DNA from: DASQGA01 sp963722715
GTDB taxonomy: Bacteria > Actinomycetota > Thermoleophilia > Gaiellales > Gaiellaceae
Assembly: GCA_963722715.1 (NCBI GenBank)
Contig: CAVROA010000018.1
Location: 1-64,000, forward strand
Length of the DNA: 64,000 nucleotides
Direction of reading: 5' to 3'
The notes under the pieces are model-generated. The model was not told where the DNA came from, ran no database searches, and saw only the letters and a program-made list of their open reading frames with translations. Shown in pieces: positions 7,368-16,845 of the stretch (position 1 is its first letter; every line of letters starts with the position of its first letter). The translations under genes and the position numbers were made by a program.

Positions 7368-9164
7368 ATGCCGGACGCTCCCGAACGGATTCTCGTCGCG
7401 GTCGCCTGGCCCTATGCCAGCGGGCCGAGGCATATCGGCCACGTGGCCGGCTTCGGCGTGCCCGCCGACACCTTCGCCCGTTACCACCGTCTCAAGGGAA
7501 ACGACGTCCTCATGGTGAGCGGGACGGATGAGCACGGCACGCCGGTCATGGTCGAGGCCGACAAGGAGGGCGTCTCGCCGCGGGAGCTCGCCGACCGGTT
7601 CAACGAGGTAATCCGCAACGACCTCCGGAACCTGGGCCTTTCGTACGACCTCTTTACGCGGACGACGACGGAAAACCACTATCGCGTCGTCCAGGACATG
7701 TTCAAGACGCTCTACGAGAAGGACTACGTAATCGAGCAGACGGCGATGGGCGCCTTCTCCGCGACGACGGGGCACACCCTCCCCGACCGCTACATCGAGG
7801 GCACGTGCCCGATCTGCGGCTACAAGGAGGCGCGCGGCGACCAGTGCGACAACTGTGGCAACCAGCTCGATCCGACGGATCTGATCAACCCGCGCTCCCG
7901 GACGGACGGGCAACCTCCGGTATTTCGCGAAACGGAGCACCTCTTCCTCGATCTGCCCGCGTTCGCCGAGCGCCTCGCCGCCTGGATCGGGAAGCAGGAG
8001 CACTGGCGCCCCAATGTGCGCCGTTTCTCGCTGAATCTCCTCGGGACGCTGAAGCCCCGGCCGATCACGCGCGACCTCGACTGGGGCGTCCCGATTCCGG
8101 TCCCGGGCTATGCGGAGCGCGACGACAAACGGATCTACGTCTGGTTCGACGCCGTGATCGGCTACCTGTCTGCGAGCGTGGAGTGGGCCGCGAACCGAGG
8201 CGATCCGGACGCCTGGCGCGCCTGGTGGCAGAACCCGGATGCGCGCCACTTCTACTTCATGGGCAAGGACAACATCGTCTTCCACACGATCATCTGGCCG
8301 AGCATGCTGATGGGTTACGGCTCCGGCGGCGAGGTGGGGGCCGGGCGCGGTGACCTCCAGCTCCCCTGGAACGTCGTCGCGAGCGAGTTCCTGACCATGG
8401 AGGGCAAGAAGTTCAGTTCGAGCCGGAACGTCGTCATCTACGTGCAGGACTTCCTGTCTCGCTACGACCCGGATTCGCTCCGGTATTTCCTGACCGCGGC
8501 CGGCCCCGAGTCGCAGGACACCGACTTCACCTGGGCCGAGTTCGTGCGCCGCAACAACGACGAGCTCGTCGCGACGTGGGGGAACCTGGTGAACCGGACG
8601 CTTACGAACGCGTACCGGAACTTCGGGACGGTGCCGGAGCCAGGCGAATTGACCGGGGCTGACCGCGACGTCCTGGCTGCGATCGAGCAGGGATTCTCCG
8701 ACGTCGGCAACCTCATCGAGGGCGCCAGCTTCAAGGCTGCGCTCGGCGAGGCGATGCGACTCGCGGCCCGAGCCAACCAATACACGAGCGAGCAGGCGCC
8801 CTGGACGACGATCAAGACCGACCGGGAGCGCGCAGCGACCGTGCTCTACGTCGCGCTTCGCTGCGTCGACAGCCTGAAGACGCTCCTGACTCCCTTTCTC
8901 CCCTTCTCCTGCCAGCGCCTCCACGAGCTGCTCGGACACGACGGCTGGATCGCGGGGCCGCTCGAGTTTCGGACCGAGGTCGAGCCCGGAGGCACGCACG
9001 AGGTGCTGACGGGGACCTACGAGAGCTGGGTCGGTCAGTGGGCGCCGAGCGAGCTCGAGCCGGGGCAGAAGCTGGCGGAACCGGTGCCGCTCTTCCGCAA
9101 GCTCGACGTCGATGAGGTCGTCGCCGACGAGCTCGAGCGGATGGAACGGGCCGCAGCCGCGTGA
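7368..9164 (+). CDS. metG: methionyl-tRNA synthetase
   Basis: Charges tRNA-Met with methionine. The class I signature is at the N-terminus (VAWPYASGPRHIGHVAGFG, HIGH box intact); a zinc-binding knuckle follows with CPICGYKEARGDQCDNCG; the KMSKS loop appears as KFSSSRN near residue 345, the variant usual for the actinobacterial type; the anticodon-binding helical domain includes WGNLVNRTL. At 598 residues it lacks the C-terminal tRNA-binding appendix of some homologues. It is the first gene of the operon metG-tatD-rsmA-ispE; its stop overlaps the tatD start by four bases. Confidence 0.97.
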   Translation: MPDAPERILVAVAWPYASGPRHIGHVAGFGVPADTFARYHRLKGNDVLMVSGTDEHGTPVMVEADKEGVSPRELADRFNEVIRNDLRNLGLSYDLFTRTTTENHYRVVQDMFKTLYEKDYVIEQTAMGAFSATTGHTLPDRYIEGTCPICGYKEARGDQCDNCGNQLDPTDLINPRSRTDGQPPVFRETEHLFLDLPAFAERLAAWIGKQEHWRPNVRRFSLNLLGTLKPRPITRDLDWGVPIPVPGYAERDDKRIYVWFDAVIGYLSASVEWAANRGDPDAWRAWWQNPDARHFYFMGKDNIVFHTIIWPSMLMGYGSGGEVGAGRGDLQLPWNVVASEFLTMEGKKFSSSRNVVIYVQDFLSRYDPDSLRYFLTAAGPESQDTDFTWAEFVRRNNDELVATWGNLVNRTLTNAYRNFGTVPEPGELTGADRDVLAAIEQGFSDVGNLIEGASFKAALGEAMRLAARANQYTSEQAPWTTIKTDRERAATVLYVALRCVDSLKTLLTPFLPFSCQRLHELLGHDGWIAGPLEFRTEVEPGGTHEVLTGTYESWVGQWAPSELEPGQKLAEPVPLFRKLDVDEVVADELERMERAAAA

Positions 9165-9910
9165 TCGACACGCACGCGCACCTGGACGCGCTCGACGACG
9201 CGGACGGGGCGGTCGCACGGGCCCGGGAGGCGGGTGTGACCCAGGTCGTCACGGTCGGGACGACCATCGCGTCCTGCCGCCGTGCGCTCGAGCTCGCCGA
9301 CAGGCACGAAGGCGTCTTCGCGGCGCTCGGGCTCCATCCCCACGAAGCCGGCGAGGCCTGGGAGGACGACCTCGACGAGCTACGCGAGCTCCTGCGGCAT
9401 CCCCGGGCCGTGGCGGTTGGCGAGACCGGCCTCGACCACTACCGGGACTACGCGCCGCACGACCGCCAAGCCCAGCTCTTTCGGGCTCAGGTCGGTCTCG
9501 CGGAAGCGCTCGAGAAGCCGCTCGTCGTCCATACGAGATCGGCAGACGAGGACACCCTCGACGTCCTCCGCGCCCTGGCACCGGACACGCGGGTCGTCCT
9601 CCATTGCTTCTCGTCGGCGGCCCTGCTCGAGCCCGCGCTCGAGTCCGGGTGGTACGTCTCCTTCGCCGGCAACGTCACCTATCCCAAGGCGCCGGAGCTC
9701 CGATGGGCCGCAGAGCAGGTACCGGCCGACCGCCTACTCGCGGAGACCGACAGCCCCTACCTGGCTCCCCAGCCGGTGCGTGGCCGGCCGAACGAGCCGG
9801 CGAACGTCGTCCATACGTACACGATCCTCGCGGAGGCTCGGGGCGAGGACGTCGAGGAGCTCGGCCGGCAGATCGAGTCGAACGCGGCGGACGCCTTCGA
9901 GCTCCCATGA
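9161..9910 (+). CDS. tatD: TatD-family metal-dependent deoxyribonuclease
   Basis: TatD proteins are TIM-barrel, metal-dependent DNases with 3' exonuclease activity. The metal site residues are visible: MIDTHAHLDA at the start, GETGLDHY (Glu ligand) near residue 87, VVHTRSADED (His) near 125, LHCFSSA (His) near 147, and ETDSPYLAP (Asp) near 198. The 249-residue length is normal. It sits, as in many bacteria, between metG and rsmA, with four-base overlaps on both sides (GTGA with metG and ATGA with rsmA), so translation of the three is probably coupled. Confidence 0.95.
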   Translation: MIDTHAHLDALDDADGAVARAREAGVTQVVTVGTTIASCRRALELADRHEGVFAALGLHPHEAGEAWEDDLDELRELLRHPRAVAVGETGLDHYRDYAPHDRQAQLFRAQVGLAEALEKPLVVHTRSADEDTLDVLRALAPDTRVVLHCFSSAALLEPALESGWYVSFAGNVTYPKAPELRWAAEQVPADRLLAETDSPYLAPQPVRGRPNEPANVVHTYTILAEARGEDVEELGRQIESNAADAFELP

Positions 9911-10702
9911 GCCGCTACCCGGTGACGCCGAACCGCGAGCTCGGCCAGCACTTCCTCGCCGACGAGAACATCCTGGGAGTCGCCGGGCGCCTCGCGGCCC
10001 TTGCCCACGAGGACGTCGTTCTCGAGATCGGCGCCGGGCTCGGCGTCTTGACGCGCTATCTGGCGGAGCGCGTTGCCCACGTGCACGCAGTCGAGCTCGA
10101 CCGGAGCCTCGAGCCGCATCTCCGGGACGCCCTCGCCGGGCACGAGAACGTCGATCTCGTCTTCGGGGACGCGCTGTCGCTCCCGCTCGGGGCGCTCGAG
10201 CCCCCGGCCACCAAGCTCGTGGCGAATCTTCCGTACCAGGTCGCGACCCCTGTCGTCGTCGAGTCCCTGGACGGGCTGCCGCTGGGTGAAGAGATGGTGC
10301 GTGATGGTGCAGCGCGAGGTTGCCGACCGGTTCTTCGCCGAGCCGGGGACGCGGAGCTACGGCGCCGTCTCGGTGCTCATCCGCCTGACCGCCACCCGGA
10401 CCGGCACGCATCCGGTGGCGCGAACGGTCTTCCGGCCGCCGCCGAACGTGGACTCCACTCTGGTCGCGTTCGAGCGCACGCGTTCCTGGGGCACCGAGTA
10501 CGGGTCTTTCAAGCGGCTGGTCCAGGGTTCTTTCGCCCACCGGCGGAAGACGCTCGCGAACTCGCTCGAGCTCTCCGGTCTCGCGACAAGGGCACAGAGC
10601 GTGGCGGCCCTCGAGGCGATCGGCCGCCCGGCCGGCGTCCGCGCCGAGGCGCTCGACCCGGAGGAGTTCGTACGGCTGGCCGAGCGGCTAGCTGCCCCGT
10701 GA
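9907..10702 (+). CDS. rsmA: 16S rRNA dimethyladenosine transferase RsmA (KsgA), with one frameshift
   Basis: RsmA dimethylates two adjacent adenines (A1518, A1519) near the 3' end of 16S rRNA. Motifs are NRELGQHFLADENIL, the SAM-binding EIGAGLGVLTRYLAE, AVELD, and the catalytic NLPYQVATPVV; after the break come VMVQREVADRF, PGTRSYGAVSV and VFRPPPNVDS. The frame changes at 10284-10286, where CTGGGTGAAG should read CTGGTGAAG; the span is 265 codons plus one base. With the extra base the first frame runs straight on through the downstream gene and gives a false rsmA-ispE fusion. I treat it as an insertion error. The ATG overlaps the tatD stop. Confidence 0.92.
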
Positions 10703-11523
10703 CCCGGGTAGTCGTCCCAGCGAAGATCAACCTCGCACTGGTCGTCGGCGAGGCCCGCCCGGACGGCTTCCACGAGGTGGCGACGGTCATGCAACGGATC
10801 GACCTCCTTGACCGGTTGAGCCTCGAGCCGGACGAGTCCTTCTCGGTGCGGGGCTTCGCGGACGACACGCTGGTCTCTCTTGCGCTCGAGCGGTTGGCGG
10901 CGGCGGCGAGCGTCGAGCCCCGCTGGCGGGTCCGAATCGAGAAGCGGATTCCGATCGCCGCGGGACTGGGGGGCGGGAGCGCCGACGCAGCCGCCGCTCT
11001 CGTCCTCGCGAATCAGACTCTCACCGACCCGCTGGACGCGGATGCCCTCGCCGAGCTCGCCGCGGGCGTTGGCTCCGATGTCCCCTTTTTCCTCCAGCCC
11101 GGGCCGAAGCTCGCCGAGGGGGCGGGCGAACGGCTGCAGCGCCTCGATCTACCCCAGGACTACTGGCTCGTCGTCGCCTTGCCCCTTCGGGCGGCGAAGC
11201 CGTCCACCGCTGAGGTCTACCGGCGCTTCGACGAGCTCGGCGGCGGACCCGGCTTCGAGGCTCGACGGCTTGCCCTCCTCGACGCGCTCGAGCGCTGCCG
11301 GCGGCCGCGTGACTTTGCTGCGTTCCCTCCCAACGACCTGGCCGCGGCGGCCGGGGACGGCGAAATCGCCGAGGAGCTTCGGGCGGCAGGAGCCGTCAGG
11401 GCGGACGTGAGCGGCGCCGGCCCCTCCGTCTACGGCGTCTTCAGCCATCGGGCGCAAGCGCGCGCGGCGGCCCGGGGAATCGCCCGGCGGGCGCGCTCCT
11501 GGGTGACGGTGCCGGTCTGGTAG
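10699..11523 (+). CDS. ispE: 4-diphosphocytidyl-2-C-methyl-D-erythritol kinase
   Basis: IspE phosphorylates CDP-methylerythritol in the MEP pathway of isoprenoid synthesis. This GHMP kinase has AKINLALVVGEARPDGFHEV at the N-terminus (Lys-Asn active-site motif), the glycine-rich ATP loop PIAAGLGGGSADAAAAL near residue 88, GSDVPFF, and the C-terminal SGAGPSVYGVF. The 274-residue length fits. The GTG start overlaps the rsmA stop by four bases, so it closes the metG-tatD-rsmA-ispE operon, an arrangement common in Gram-positive bacteria. Confidence 0.95.
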   Translation: MTRVVVPAKINLALVVGEARPDGFHEVATVMQRIDLLDRLSLEPDESFSVRGFADDTLVSLALERLAAAASVEPRWRVRIEKRIPIAAGLGGGSADAAAALVLANQTLTDPLDADALAELAAGVGSDVPFFLQPGPKLAEGAGERLQRLDLPQDYWLVVALPLRAAKPSTAEVYRRFDELGGGPGFEARRLALLDALERCRRPRDFAAFPPNDLAAAAGDGEIAEELRAAGAVRADVSGAGPSVYGVFSHRAQARAAARGIARRARSWVTVPVW

Positions 11524-11533
11524 CTTCGGTCGT

Positions 11534-11890
11534 ATGACGGGCTATCCCGTCCTGGAACACGGGACGACGCAAAAAACCAGGTGGTTTCGGGCCAACCGTT
11601 TCCGAATTGCGCTCGGAATCGCGGTCGTCGAGACCATCCTCATCGTCGCGAACGTCTTGTCCTGGTTCCTGGCGATCGGGATCGCGACGCTCGTGTTCGC
11701 GGTCTACCTCGTCGTGCGGCGCAAGGTGCGGAACCCCGCCGTCCGCCAGATCGCGTGGACGGCTGCTGTGTCCCAGACGGTGCCGGTGCTCATTCCGCTC
11801 TTACTCGTGCTGGCCACGACGATCGCGATCGTCGCGATTGTCGTCTTCGCTCTTGTGATCGCGGTCTTGCTCTTCGTAGACCGGCGCTGA
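11534..11890 (+). CDS. small membrane protein of unknown function
   Basis: I do not recognise a family. The 118-residue protein has a polar N-terminus with a basic patch (KTRWFRANRFR) and then three strongly hydrophobic segments at about residues 28-58, 72-95 and 95-115, separated by a basic loop (VVRRKVRNPAVR). It begins 10 bases after ispE, so it may be cotranscribed with that operon, and ends just upstream of tRNA-Gln. A membrane-anchored accessory role is all that can be inferred. Confidence 0.6.
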   Translation: MTGYPVLEHGTTQKTRWFRANRFRIALGIAVVETILIVANVLSWFLAIGIATLVFAVYLVVRRKVRNPAVRQIAWTAAVSQTVPVLIPLLLVLATTIAIVAIVVFALVIAVLLFVDRR

Positions 11891-11925
11891 GCGCCGCGAA
11901 CGTCGTTCTAGACTTCGTCGAGCAC

Positions 11926-11996
11926 TGGGGCGTAGCCAAGTGGTAAGGCAGCGGGTTTTGGTCCCGTGATCGGAGGTTCGAATCCTCCCGCCCCAG
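11926..11996 (+). tRNA. tRNA-Gln (anticodon TTG)
   Basis: A complete cloverleaf can be folded by eye. The acceptor stem TGGGGCG pairs with CGCCCCA; the D arm is GCCAAGTGGTAAGGC; the anticodon stem GCGGG/CCCGT closes the loop TTTTGGT, giving anticodon TTG; the T arm is GGAGG-TTCGAAT-CCTCC. The discriminator base is G and CCA is not encoded. The gene is alone, with a possible minus-10 box TAGACT a few bases upstream of the acceptor stem. Confidence 0.95.
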
Positions 11997-12242
11997 CTCA
12001 GCCCTCGACGAAGCCCCGCAAACCGCGCGCCCCGGTCGCGCTGCATGGTCGACGGCGGCCGGACGGTTTTTGGCATCGGTTGCCGTCCTGAGCGCGCGAA
12101 GGCGCGAGTCGACCTCGGTGCGATCGGCTGGGTCGAGGGTGCCCAGATGAACGGAAGATGAAGCGTTCGGACTCCCAGCCCGCCGAGCCTTCGGGGTTTC
12201 AGCCATAATCGGCGCTCGGCCCCGGCGCATGACCCACGCCCC

Positions 12243-13580
12243 TTGACGCAACCCCTCGCAGCTGTCGTCATGGCTGCCGGCCTCGGCACGCGGATGAAGT
12301 CCGCAAAGCCGAAGCACCTCCACCCGCTCCTCGGGCGGCCGCTCGTGGCCTGGGTCGTCGATGCGGTGCGCGCTGTCGGGCCGTCGCCGCTCGTGCTCGT
12401 TGCCTCACCCGAGAGCACGGTTGAGCTCGCCGCCGCCTTCCCGGACGTCGAGGTCGCTGTGCAGGACGAGCCGCGCGGCACCGGCGATGCAGTCGCAGCC
12501 GCCCGCCAGGCCTTGGAGGGGTTCGAGGGCGACCTTCTCGTCCTCGCCGGTGACTCTCCGCTCCTCACCCCCGAAGCGATCAACCAGCTCGTCGACGAGC
12601 ACCGCCGCGAAGGCGCCGCCGTGACCCTCCTCTCGATCGAGCCGGAGGGCCACCGACCGTTCGGGCGCATCGTGCGCGACGAGAACGGAGAGCTGGCTGC
12701 GATCGTCGAGGAGCGCGACGCCACGCCCGAGCAGCAGGAGATCCGGGAGCTGAACGCCTCCGTCTATGTGTTCTCCGCGCCCGATCTCTGGCAGGCGCTC
12801 GGCGAGCTCGGGACGAACAACGCCCAGGGAGAGCTCTATCTGACGGACACGATCGCTTGGCTCGCCGAGGCGGGAAAGCGCACGGTCGTCTACCGCTCCC
12901 CCGACCCGGACGTAGCGGAGGGCGTGAACACCCGTGTCGATCTCGCGCTCGCGGCCTCGCACCTCCGCAAGCGCATCCTTACCGCCCACATGCTCGCAGG
13001 CGTCACGGTCGTCGATCCAGAGACGACCTGGGTCGAAGCGAACGTCGAGATCGACCCAGATGTGGTCATCCAGCCCTTCACCATCCTCCGTGGGCGGACA
13101 GTCGTCCGCCGCGAGGCGGAGATCGGCCCGCACGTCGTTGCGATCGACGCCGAGATCGGGCAGGGTTCGACCGTGGGCCCGTTCTGCTACCTCCGCCCCG
13201 GCTCCGTGCTGGGGGCGGGCGCCAAGGCGGGGACGTTCGTCGAGATCAAGAATGCACAGATTGGGGAACGATCCAAAGTGCCCCATCTCTCCTACATCGG
13301 AGATGCGGAGATCGGCGAGGACACAAACATCGGAGCCGGCGCCATCACTGCGAACTATCGCGAGGAGCGCTTCGAAGAGAAGCAGCGCACCGTGATCGGC
13401 AGCAACGTCCACACGGGCAGCCAAAATGTCTTCGTACCACCAGTGGAGATCGGTGACGATGCGTGGACTGGAGCGGGTTCGGCTATTACGGAGGACGTCC
13501 CCAAAGGAGCGCTCGCCATCGCGCGAGCGCGTCAGGTCAACAAAGAGGGATACGACGATGCTCGACAGCGGAACGACTGA
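12243..13580 (+). CDS. glmU: bifunctional UDP-GlcNAc pyrophosphorylase / glucosamine-1-phosphate acetyltransferase
   Basis: GlmU makes UDP-N-acetylglucosamine, the precursor for peptidoglycan and wall polymers. The N-terminal uridyltransferase half has AAGLGTRMKSAKPK, the substrate-binding QDEPRGTGDAV, AGDSPLL and FGRIVRDENGEL; the C-terminal half, from about residue 245, is a left-handed beta helix of hexapeptide repeats with VEIKNAQIGERSKVPHLSYI and NIGAGAITANY, holding the acetyltransferase residues. At 445 residues it is complete. The start is TTG, about 30 bases beyond a possible minus-10 CATAAT. The 3' end overlaps prs by 23 bases, so the two form an operon, the usual order glmU-prs. 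Confidence 0.96.
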   Translation: MTQPLAAVVMAAGLGTRMKSAKPKHLHPLLGRPLVAWVVDAVRAVGPSPLVLVASPESTVELAAAFPDVEVAVQDEPRGTGDAVAAARQALEGFEGDLLVLAGDSPLLTPEAINQLVDEHRREGAAVTLLSIEPEGHRPFGRIVRDENGELAAIVEERDATPEQQEIRELNASVYVFSAPDLWQALGELGTNNAQGELYLTDTIAWLAEAGKRTVVYRSPDPDVAEGVNTRVDLALAASHLRKRILTAHMLAGVTVVDPETTWVEANVEIDPDVVIQPFTILRGRTVVRREAEIGPHVVAIDAEIGQGSTVGPFCYLRPGSVLGAGAKAGTFVEIKNAQIGERSKVPHLSYIGDAEIGEDTNIGAGAITANYREERFEEKQRTVIGSNVHTGSQNVFVPPVEIGDDAWTGAGSAITEDVPKGALAIARARQVNKEGYDDARQRND

Positions 13581-14638
13581 GCTGACCCGTCCGATTCCGG
13601 GCCTCGAATCGGTCGAGGCGCCGCTCCACCCGGAGGGCGAGCCCGGGCGCTGGATCGAACGCGGTCCTTCCGGGAAGCTGATGCTCTTTTCCGGGCGCTC
13701 GAACCCGGATCTGGCCCGGGAGATCGCCGCGATGCTGAACATCCAGCTCGGCGACGTGGATCTGAAGACGTTCGCGAACGGCGAGACCTACTGCCGGTAC
13801 GGGGAATCGGTGCGTGGCGCCGACGTCTTCATCGTCCAGTCGCCGTCGAGAGGGCTCACGAATGATCACCTGATGGAGCTCCTGATCATGATCGACGCGG
13901 CCAAGCTCGCCTCCGCCAACCGGATCACGGCGGTCATGCCCTGGTATCCCTACTCGCGCCAGGACAAGAAGTCCTCTCCGCGCGAGCCGATCACGGCCAA
14001 GCTGGTCGCGGAGCTTCTCCAGGCGGCGGGCGTCGACCGCGTTCTCACCGATGGACCTCCATGCCGGCCAGATCCAGGGGTTCTTCACGATCCCGGTCGA
14101 CCACATGACCGCGCTCCCGCTCTTTTCGCAGTACTACCGGGACAAGGGTCTCCACGGACGCGCCGTCGTAGCCGTCTCGCCGGACCCGGGCCGCGCCAAG
14201 ATGGCGGGCAAGTTCAACCAGATGCTCGACGCGGAGTCCCCCTTCGCGATCTTGAACAAGGTCCGGCCGGCGCACGACGAGGCCTCCGTGACCCAGGTGA
14301 TCGGCGACGTCGACGGCAAGATCGCGGTCATGACCGACGACATCATCGTCACCGGCGGCACGCTGATCGCCGGCGCGAAGGCGCTCAAGGAAGCCGGCGC
14401 GACCGAGGTCTACGCTTGCGCAACGCACGGACTCTTTCCCGGCAACTCGTTCGAGAAGATTCAGGCCAGCGAGCTCCGTGAGGTCACGGTGACCAACACG
14501 GTCCCGATCGATCCGTTGAAGCAGCCGGACAAGGTGAAGGTCGTACCGGTCTCGAGGCTCCTGGCCGAGACGATTCAGAACGTCTTCTCGGACGAGTCGG
14601 TGTCGGCGATCTTCGCCGGCGAGAACCAGCTCTTCTAG
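13558..14638 (+). CDS. prs: ribose-phosphate pyrophosphokinase, with one frameshift
   Basis: Prs makes PRPP from ribose-5-phosphate and ATP for nucleotide, His and Trp synthesis. Visible motifs are KLMLFSGRSNPDLA, FANGETYCRYGESVRG, PYSRQDKKSSPREP (ATP site), MDLHAGQIQGFF, SPDPGRAKMA and the PRPP loop VMTDDIIVTGGT. One extra base at 14048-14050 (ACCGATGGAC where ACCATGGAC would keep TMDLHAG) splits the gene; the span is 360 codons plus one base. The first ATG gives about 41 residues before the normal start of the family (LMLFSGRS); the ATG at 13681 would give standard length. The upstream ATG has a purine-rich AGAGGGA at good spacing. Confidence 0.92.
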
Positions 14639-14680
14639 AGAAAATGTAGGAAGCAAGCGGGTTTGTGGCTACTTTCTACC
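14623..14680 (+). repeat. prs 3' end, member of an imperfect direct repeat
   Basis: The last 16 bases of prs (GAACCAGCTCTTCTAG) and the following 42 bases recur at 19131-19188 with 45 of 58 positions matching by hand count. The second copy lies just before a tyrosine-recombinase remnant, which is why an old attachment-site duplication is worth considering. Confidence 0.5.
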
Positions 14681-14828
14681 GGAACTTTCTACCCGAACCG
14701 AACTGGGGCCTCTCCTCGCGGTCTATCGACAAAGCCGGGACGCCAAACTGACCCACTACCGGCGGGCGTGCCCAGCGGCGCGGGGCGGTGCGGAAGCGCG
14801 TCGGTTCTCAGTCGAGCGCGAACACGTG

Positions 14829-15473
14829 TCAGGAGAGCGTTAGGACGGACGCCCGGACAGGCGCGTAATGGTCGTACTCCTCGGTGATTGGGAGTGCGCG
14901 CTCGAGTGGAAGGTTTAGGTGGGCCGTCGCCGACTCAGTGACAAGTGCGTAGGCGGACCGGCCGATCAGGTCGGCCACGTGGTTCTTCAGGAGCAGGTGC
15001 GAAATCGTCACGTCAGGGCCAAGCAGCTCCTGATGGCCCGCGACCGACTGAACGATGTACCTTCCGTGATGCAGTACGAACTTGAGCTCCAGGCCGCTTA
15101 TCGACAAGCATGCATCGCAGGTACAGGTCATAAGCTCGCTAGCTTCGTTCAGACGGGCCCTATACCCCTCGTAGCAGGCGGTCAGGCAGTCCACGACCGA
15201 TTGGCCGCGGATGCCGAGCTCGCCTTCGGCGGCGAACGCGAAGACCGCGTCCCCCTCGAGCTTGGACAGGACGAACGGTGGAGCTATTCGTTCGACGATG
15301 CCGTCGATCAGGCTCGTCAGCAGTGGATAAGCCTTGGGAACGAACGTGCCAGCCGCCATGTCGGCGGCGTGAGCTTCGGCGACCGCCTGTAGGAAGGCGG
15401 TGTAACCGGAGATGTCGGCGAGCAGGAGCGTGCCACGACCAGCTTCCGAGTGATCTGACGTCACGTTGCTCAT
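14829..15473 (-). CDS. DUF2652 protein, nucleotide-cyclase-like
   Basis: The protein resembles class III adenylate/guanylate cyclase catalytic domains in outline: LLLADISGYTAFL near the N-terminus matches the metal-binding strand, and KLEGDAVFAFA matches the second one, as in DUF2652 proteins. It then has a cysteine cluster CTCDAC near residue 120 and LELKFVLHHG. The lack of a full set of cyclase substrate residues means that activity is doubtful. I start at ATG (MSNVTSDHS); a GTG four codons earlier is possible. It stands alone between prs and the flippase-like gene, which runs the same way. Confidence 0.7.
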   Translation of the reverse strand: MSNVTSDHSEAGRGTLLLADISGYTAFLQAVAEAHAADMAAGTFVPKAYPLLTSLIDGIVERIAPPFVLSKLEGDAVFAFAAEGELGIRGQSVVDCLTACYEGYRARLNEASELMTCTCDACLSISGLELKFVLHHGRYIVQSVAGHQELLGPDVTISHLLLKNHVADLIGRSAYALVTESATAHLNLPLERALPITEEYDHYAPVRASVLTLS

Positions 15474-15543
15474 CCTATGAGGCACGCGTTACCGTCGAGC
15501 GGCGAGGCGGCTCCGGCGGGCTAAGGAGGGGACGGCGGGAACG

Positions 15544-16644
15544 TTACGCGGGTTCGGTTCCCGCCGCCTCCCCTTCAGGGCTCGCGCTGGCGGGTTGCAC
15601 CCCCGCGCCGGGCTCGGCGTCCTTCGGTCGATGGTCGGGTCGGTAGCGCTTCCACGTCGCCCCGATCAGAAGGCCGATCAGGAGGGTGGGCACGATCGTC
15701 AGGATGCGGTAAACGAGGACTGCCGCGACGACTTCGGCCTGGCCGCCCCCGAAGCCGACGAGCGCGGTGGTCAGGCCGAGCTCGACGATGCCGAGCCCAC
15801 CCGGGGTGATAGGAATCGAGCCGAGCAGGCGCACGAGGGACCACGCAGCGAATCCCTCGACGGCGGTGACCTCGTCCGCCGTGACGCCGAGGACGCGGAG
15901 CGACACGAGCAGCACCAGGTAGACGGTGAAGTGTCCGGCGAGCGTCGCGAGCGTCAGCACGTGCCAGCGGCGACTGAGGAGCGAGTTCGTTCGGGCGCGG
16001 AAGCGCACGAACGCCTCGCCGTCCCACGTCACCGGCGTCTTCCGGAACAGCCGCTTGCCCCACGAGGCGGCTCGGGCCGCGAGGTCGCCGACCCAGCGCG
16101 CCAGCCTCGGGGTGCTGAGGCCGGCGGCGACGCCCGCCAGCACGACCACGAAGATCGCGAGTCCGAAGAACGCGATCGTGTCGAGCGCGGCATGAGGATT
16201 GCCGGTCAGCGCCAGGAGCGCGAGCGCGACGGTCGGGAACGCGAGCATGGCGAGCTGGTTCCAGACGCCGGTCACCGCCACCGCCAGGCTGACCGGCGCG
16301 GCAGCGAAGCCCCAGCCCCGCAGCATTGCGAACGACAGCGCCATCCCGACGGCAACTCCCGCCGGTGCGACGTAGGTCGAGGCCGTCGATGCCTGGGTGA
16401 CGACGAATGCCTGGCGGAACCGGAGGCCCGGCAGCGCGGCCATCCACGGAGGCGCGAAGGTGATCAGATTCAGCGCCGTCGCTCCCGCGAGAAGCCCGAT
16501 TTCCGCCCAGGACAGGCCCTTGACGACGTCCCACACGTCGCGGTAGTCGGCGATGCGCGGCAGAACGAATGCAAACGTTCCGACCACTACGACGATCCCG
16601 AGGCCGCCGCCGAGCACGTGTCGCTTCGAGATCCTCTTCCGCAT
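15544..16644 (-). CDS. flippase-like membrane protein (AglD/MprF lysylphosphatidylglycerol-synthase TM family)
   Basis: Integral membrane protein of 366 residues with about eight to nine hydrophobic segments and the hallmarks of the LPG-synthase TM domain (UPF0104): a single TM at the N-terminus, the conserved GLSWAEIG region, THE central STASTYVAPAGVAVGMALSF, and near the C-terminus LLGSIPITPGGLGIVELGL, which is the most conserved motif of the family. Members are thought to move lipids or lipid-linked sugars across the membrane. The neighbour on its upstream side is a GT39 glycosyltransferase in the same direction about 200 bases away, which fits a shared role in envelope glycolipids. Confidence 0.85.
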   Translation of the reverse strand: MRKRISKRHVLGGGLGIVVVVGTFAFVLPRIADYRDVWDVVKGLSWAEIGLLAGATALNLITFAPPWMAALPGLRFRQAFVVTQASTASTYVAPAGVAVGMALSFAMLRGWGFAAAPVSLAVAVTGVWNQLAMLAFPTVALALLALTGNPHAALDTIAFFGLAIFVVVLAGVAAGLSTPRLARWVGDLAARAASWGKRLFRKTPVTWDGEAFVRFRARTNSLLSRRWHVLTLATLAGHFTVYLVLLVSLRVLGVTADEVTAVEGFAAWSLVRLLGSIPITPGGLGIVELGLTTALVGFGGGQAEVVAAVLVYRILTIVPTLLIGLLIGATWKRYRPDHRPKDAEPGAGVQPASASPEGEAAGTEPA

Positions 16645-16845
16645 TGCCGTCGGTGCGAGTTTCCCCGATCCCTCCTCGGCTGGCCGGGTGAGCGCGTCGA
16701 GGGTGAATGGGTCCTGCGCCCTCGCTATCTCAGCGCTCTGGCCGACCCCTGTCGCCCTTCGCGTGCCCGTTCAGTTGCACGGGGTCGTGAGCATCGGACC
16801 GGTGACGGCCGGCCGCTGCGCCGAGCGAAGCACGGGTGGCTTGAG

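Noticed and set aside
6690..9218. 842-residue minus-strand frame opposite metG and rsmI
   Set aside because: It is the antisense of metG; Arg/Pro/Gly-rich shadow composition with no domain.
9112..11523. Apparent 803-residue fusion covering rsmA and ispE
   Set aside because: The frame before 9907 lies inside metG and tatD, and the rsmA part is joined to ispE only by the one-base insertion at 10284-10286.
11790..12724. Minus-strand frames across tRNA-Gln and the glmU start
   Set aside because: They contain the typical false translation of an antisense tRNA (DSNLRSRDQNPLPYHLATP).
14663..14887. A 74-codon plus-strand frame after prs
   Set aside because: Arg/Gly-rich composition, overlaps the end of the convergent DUF2652 gene, no motif.
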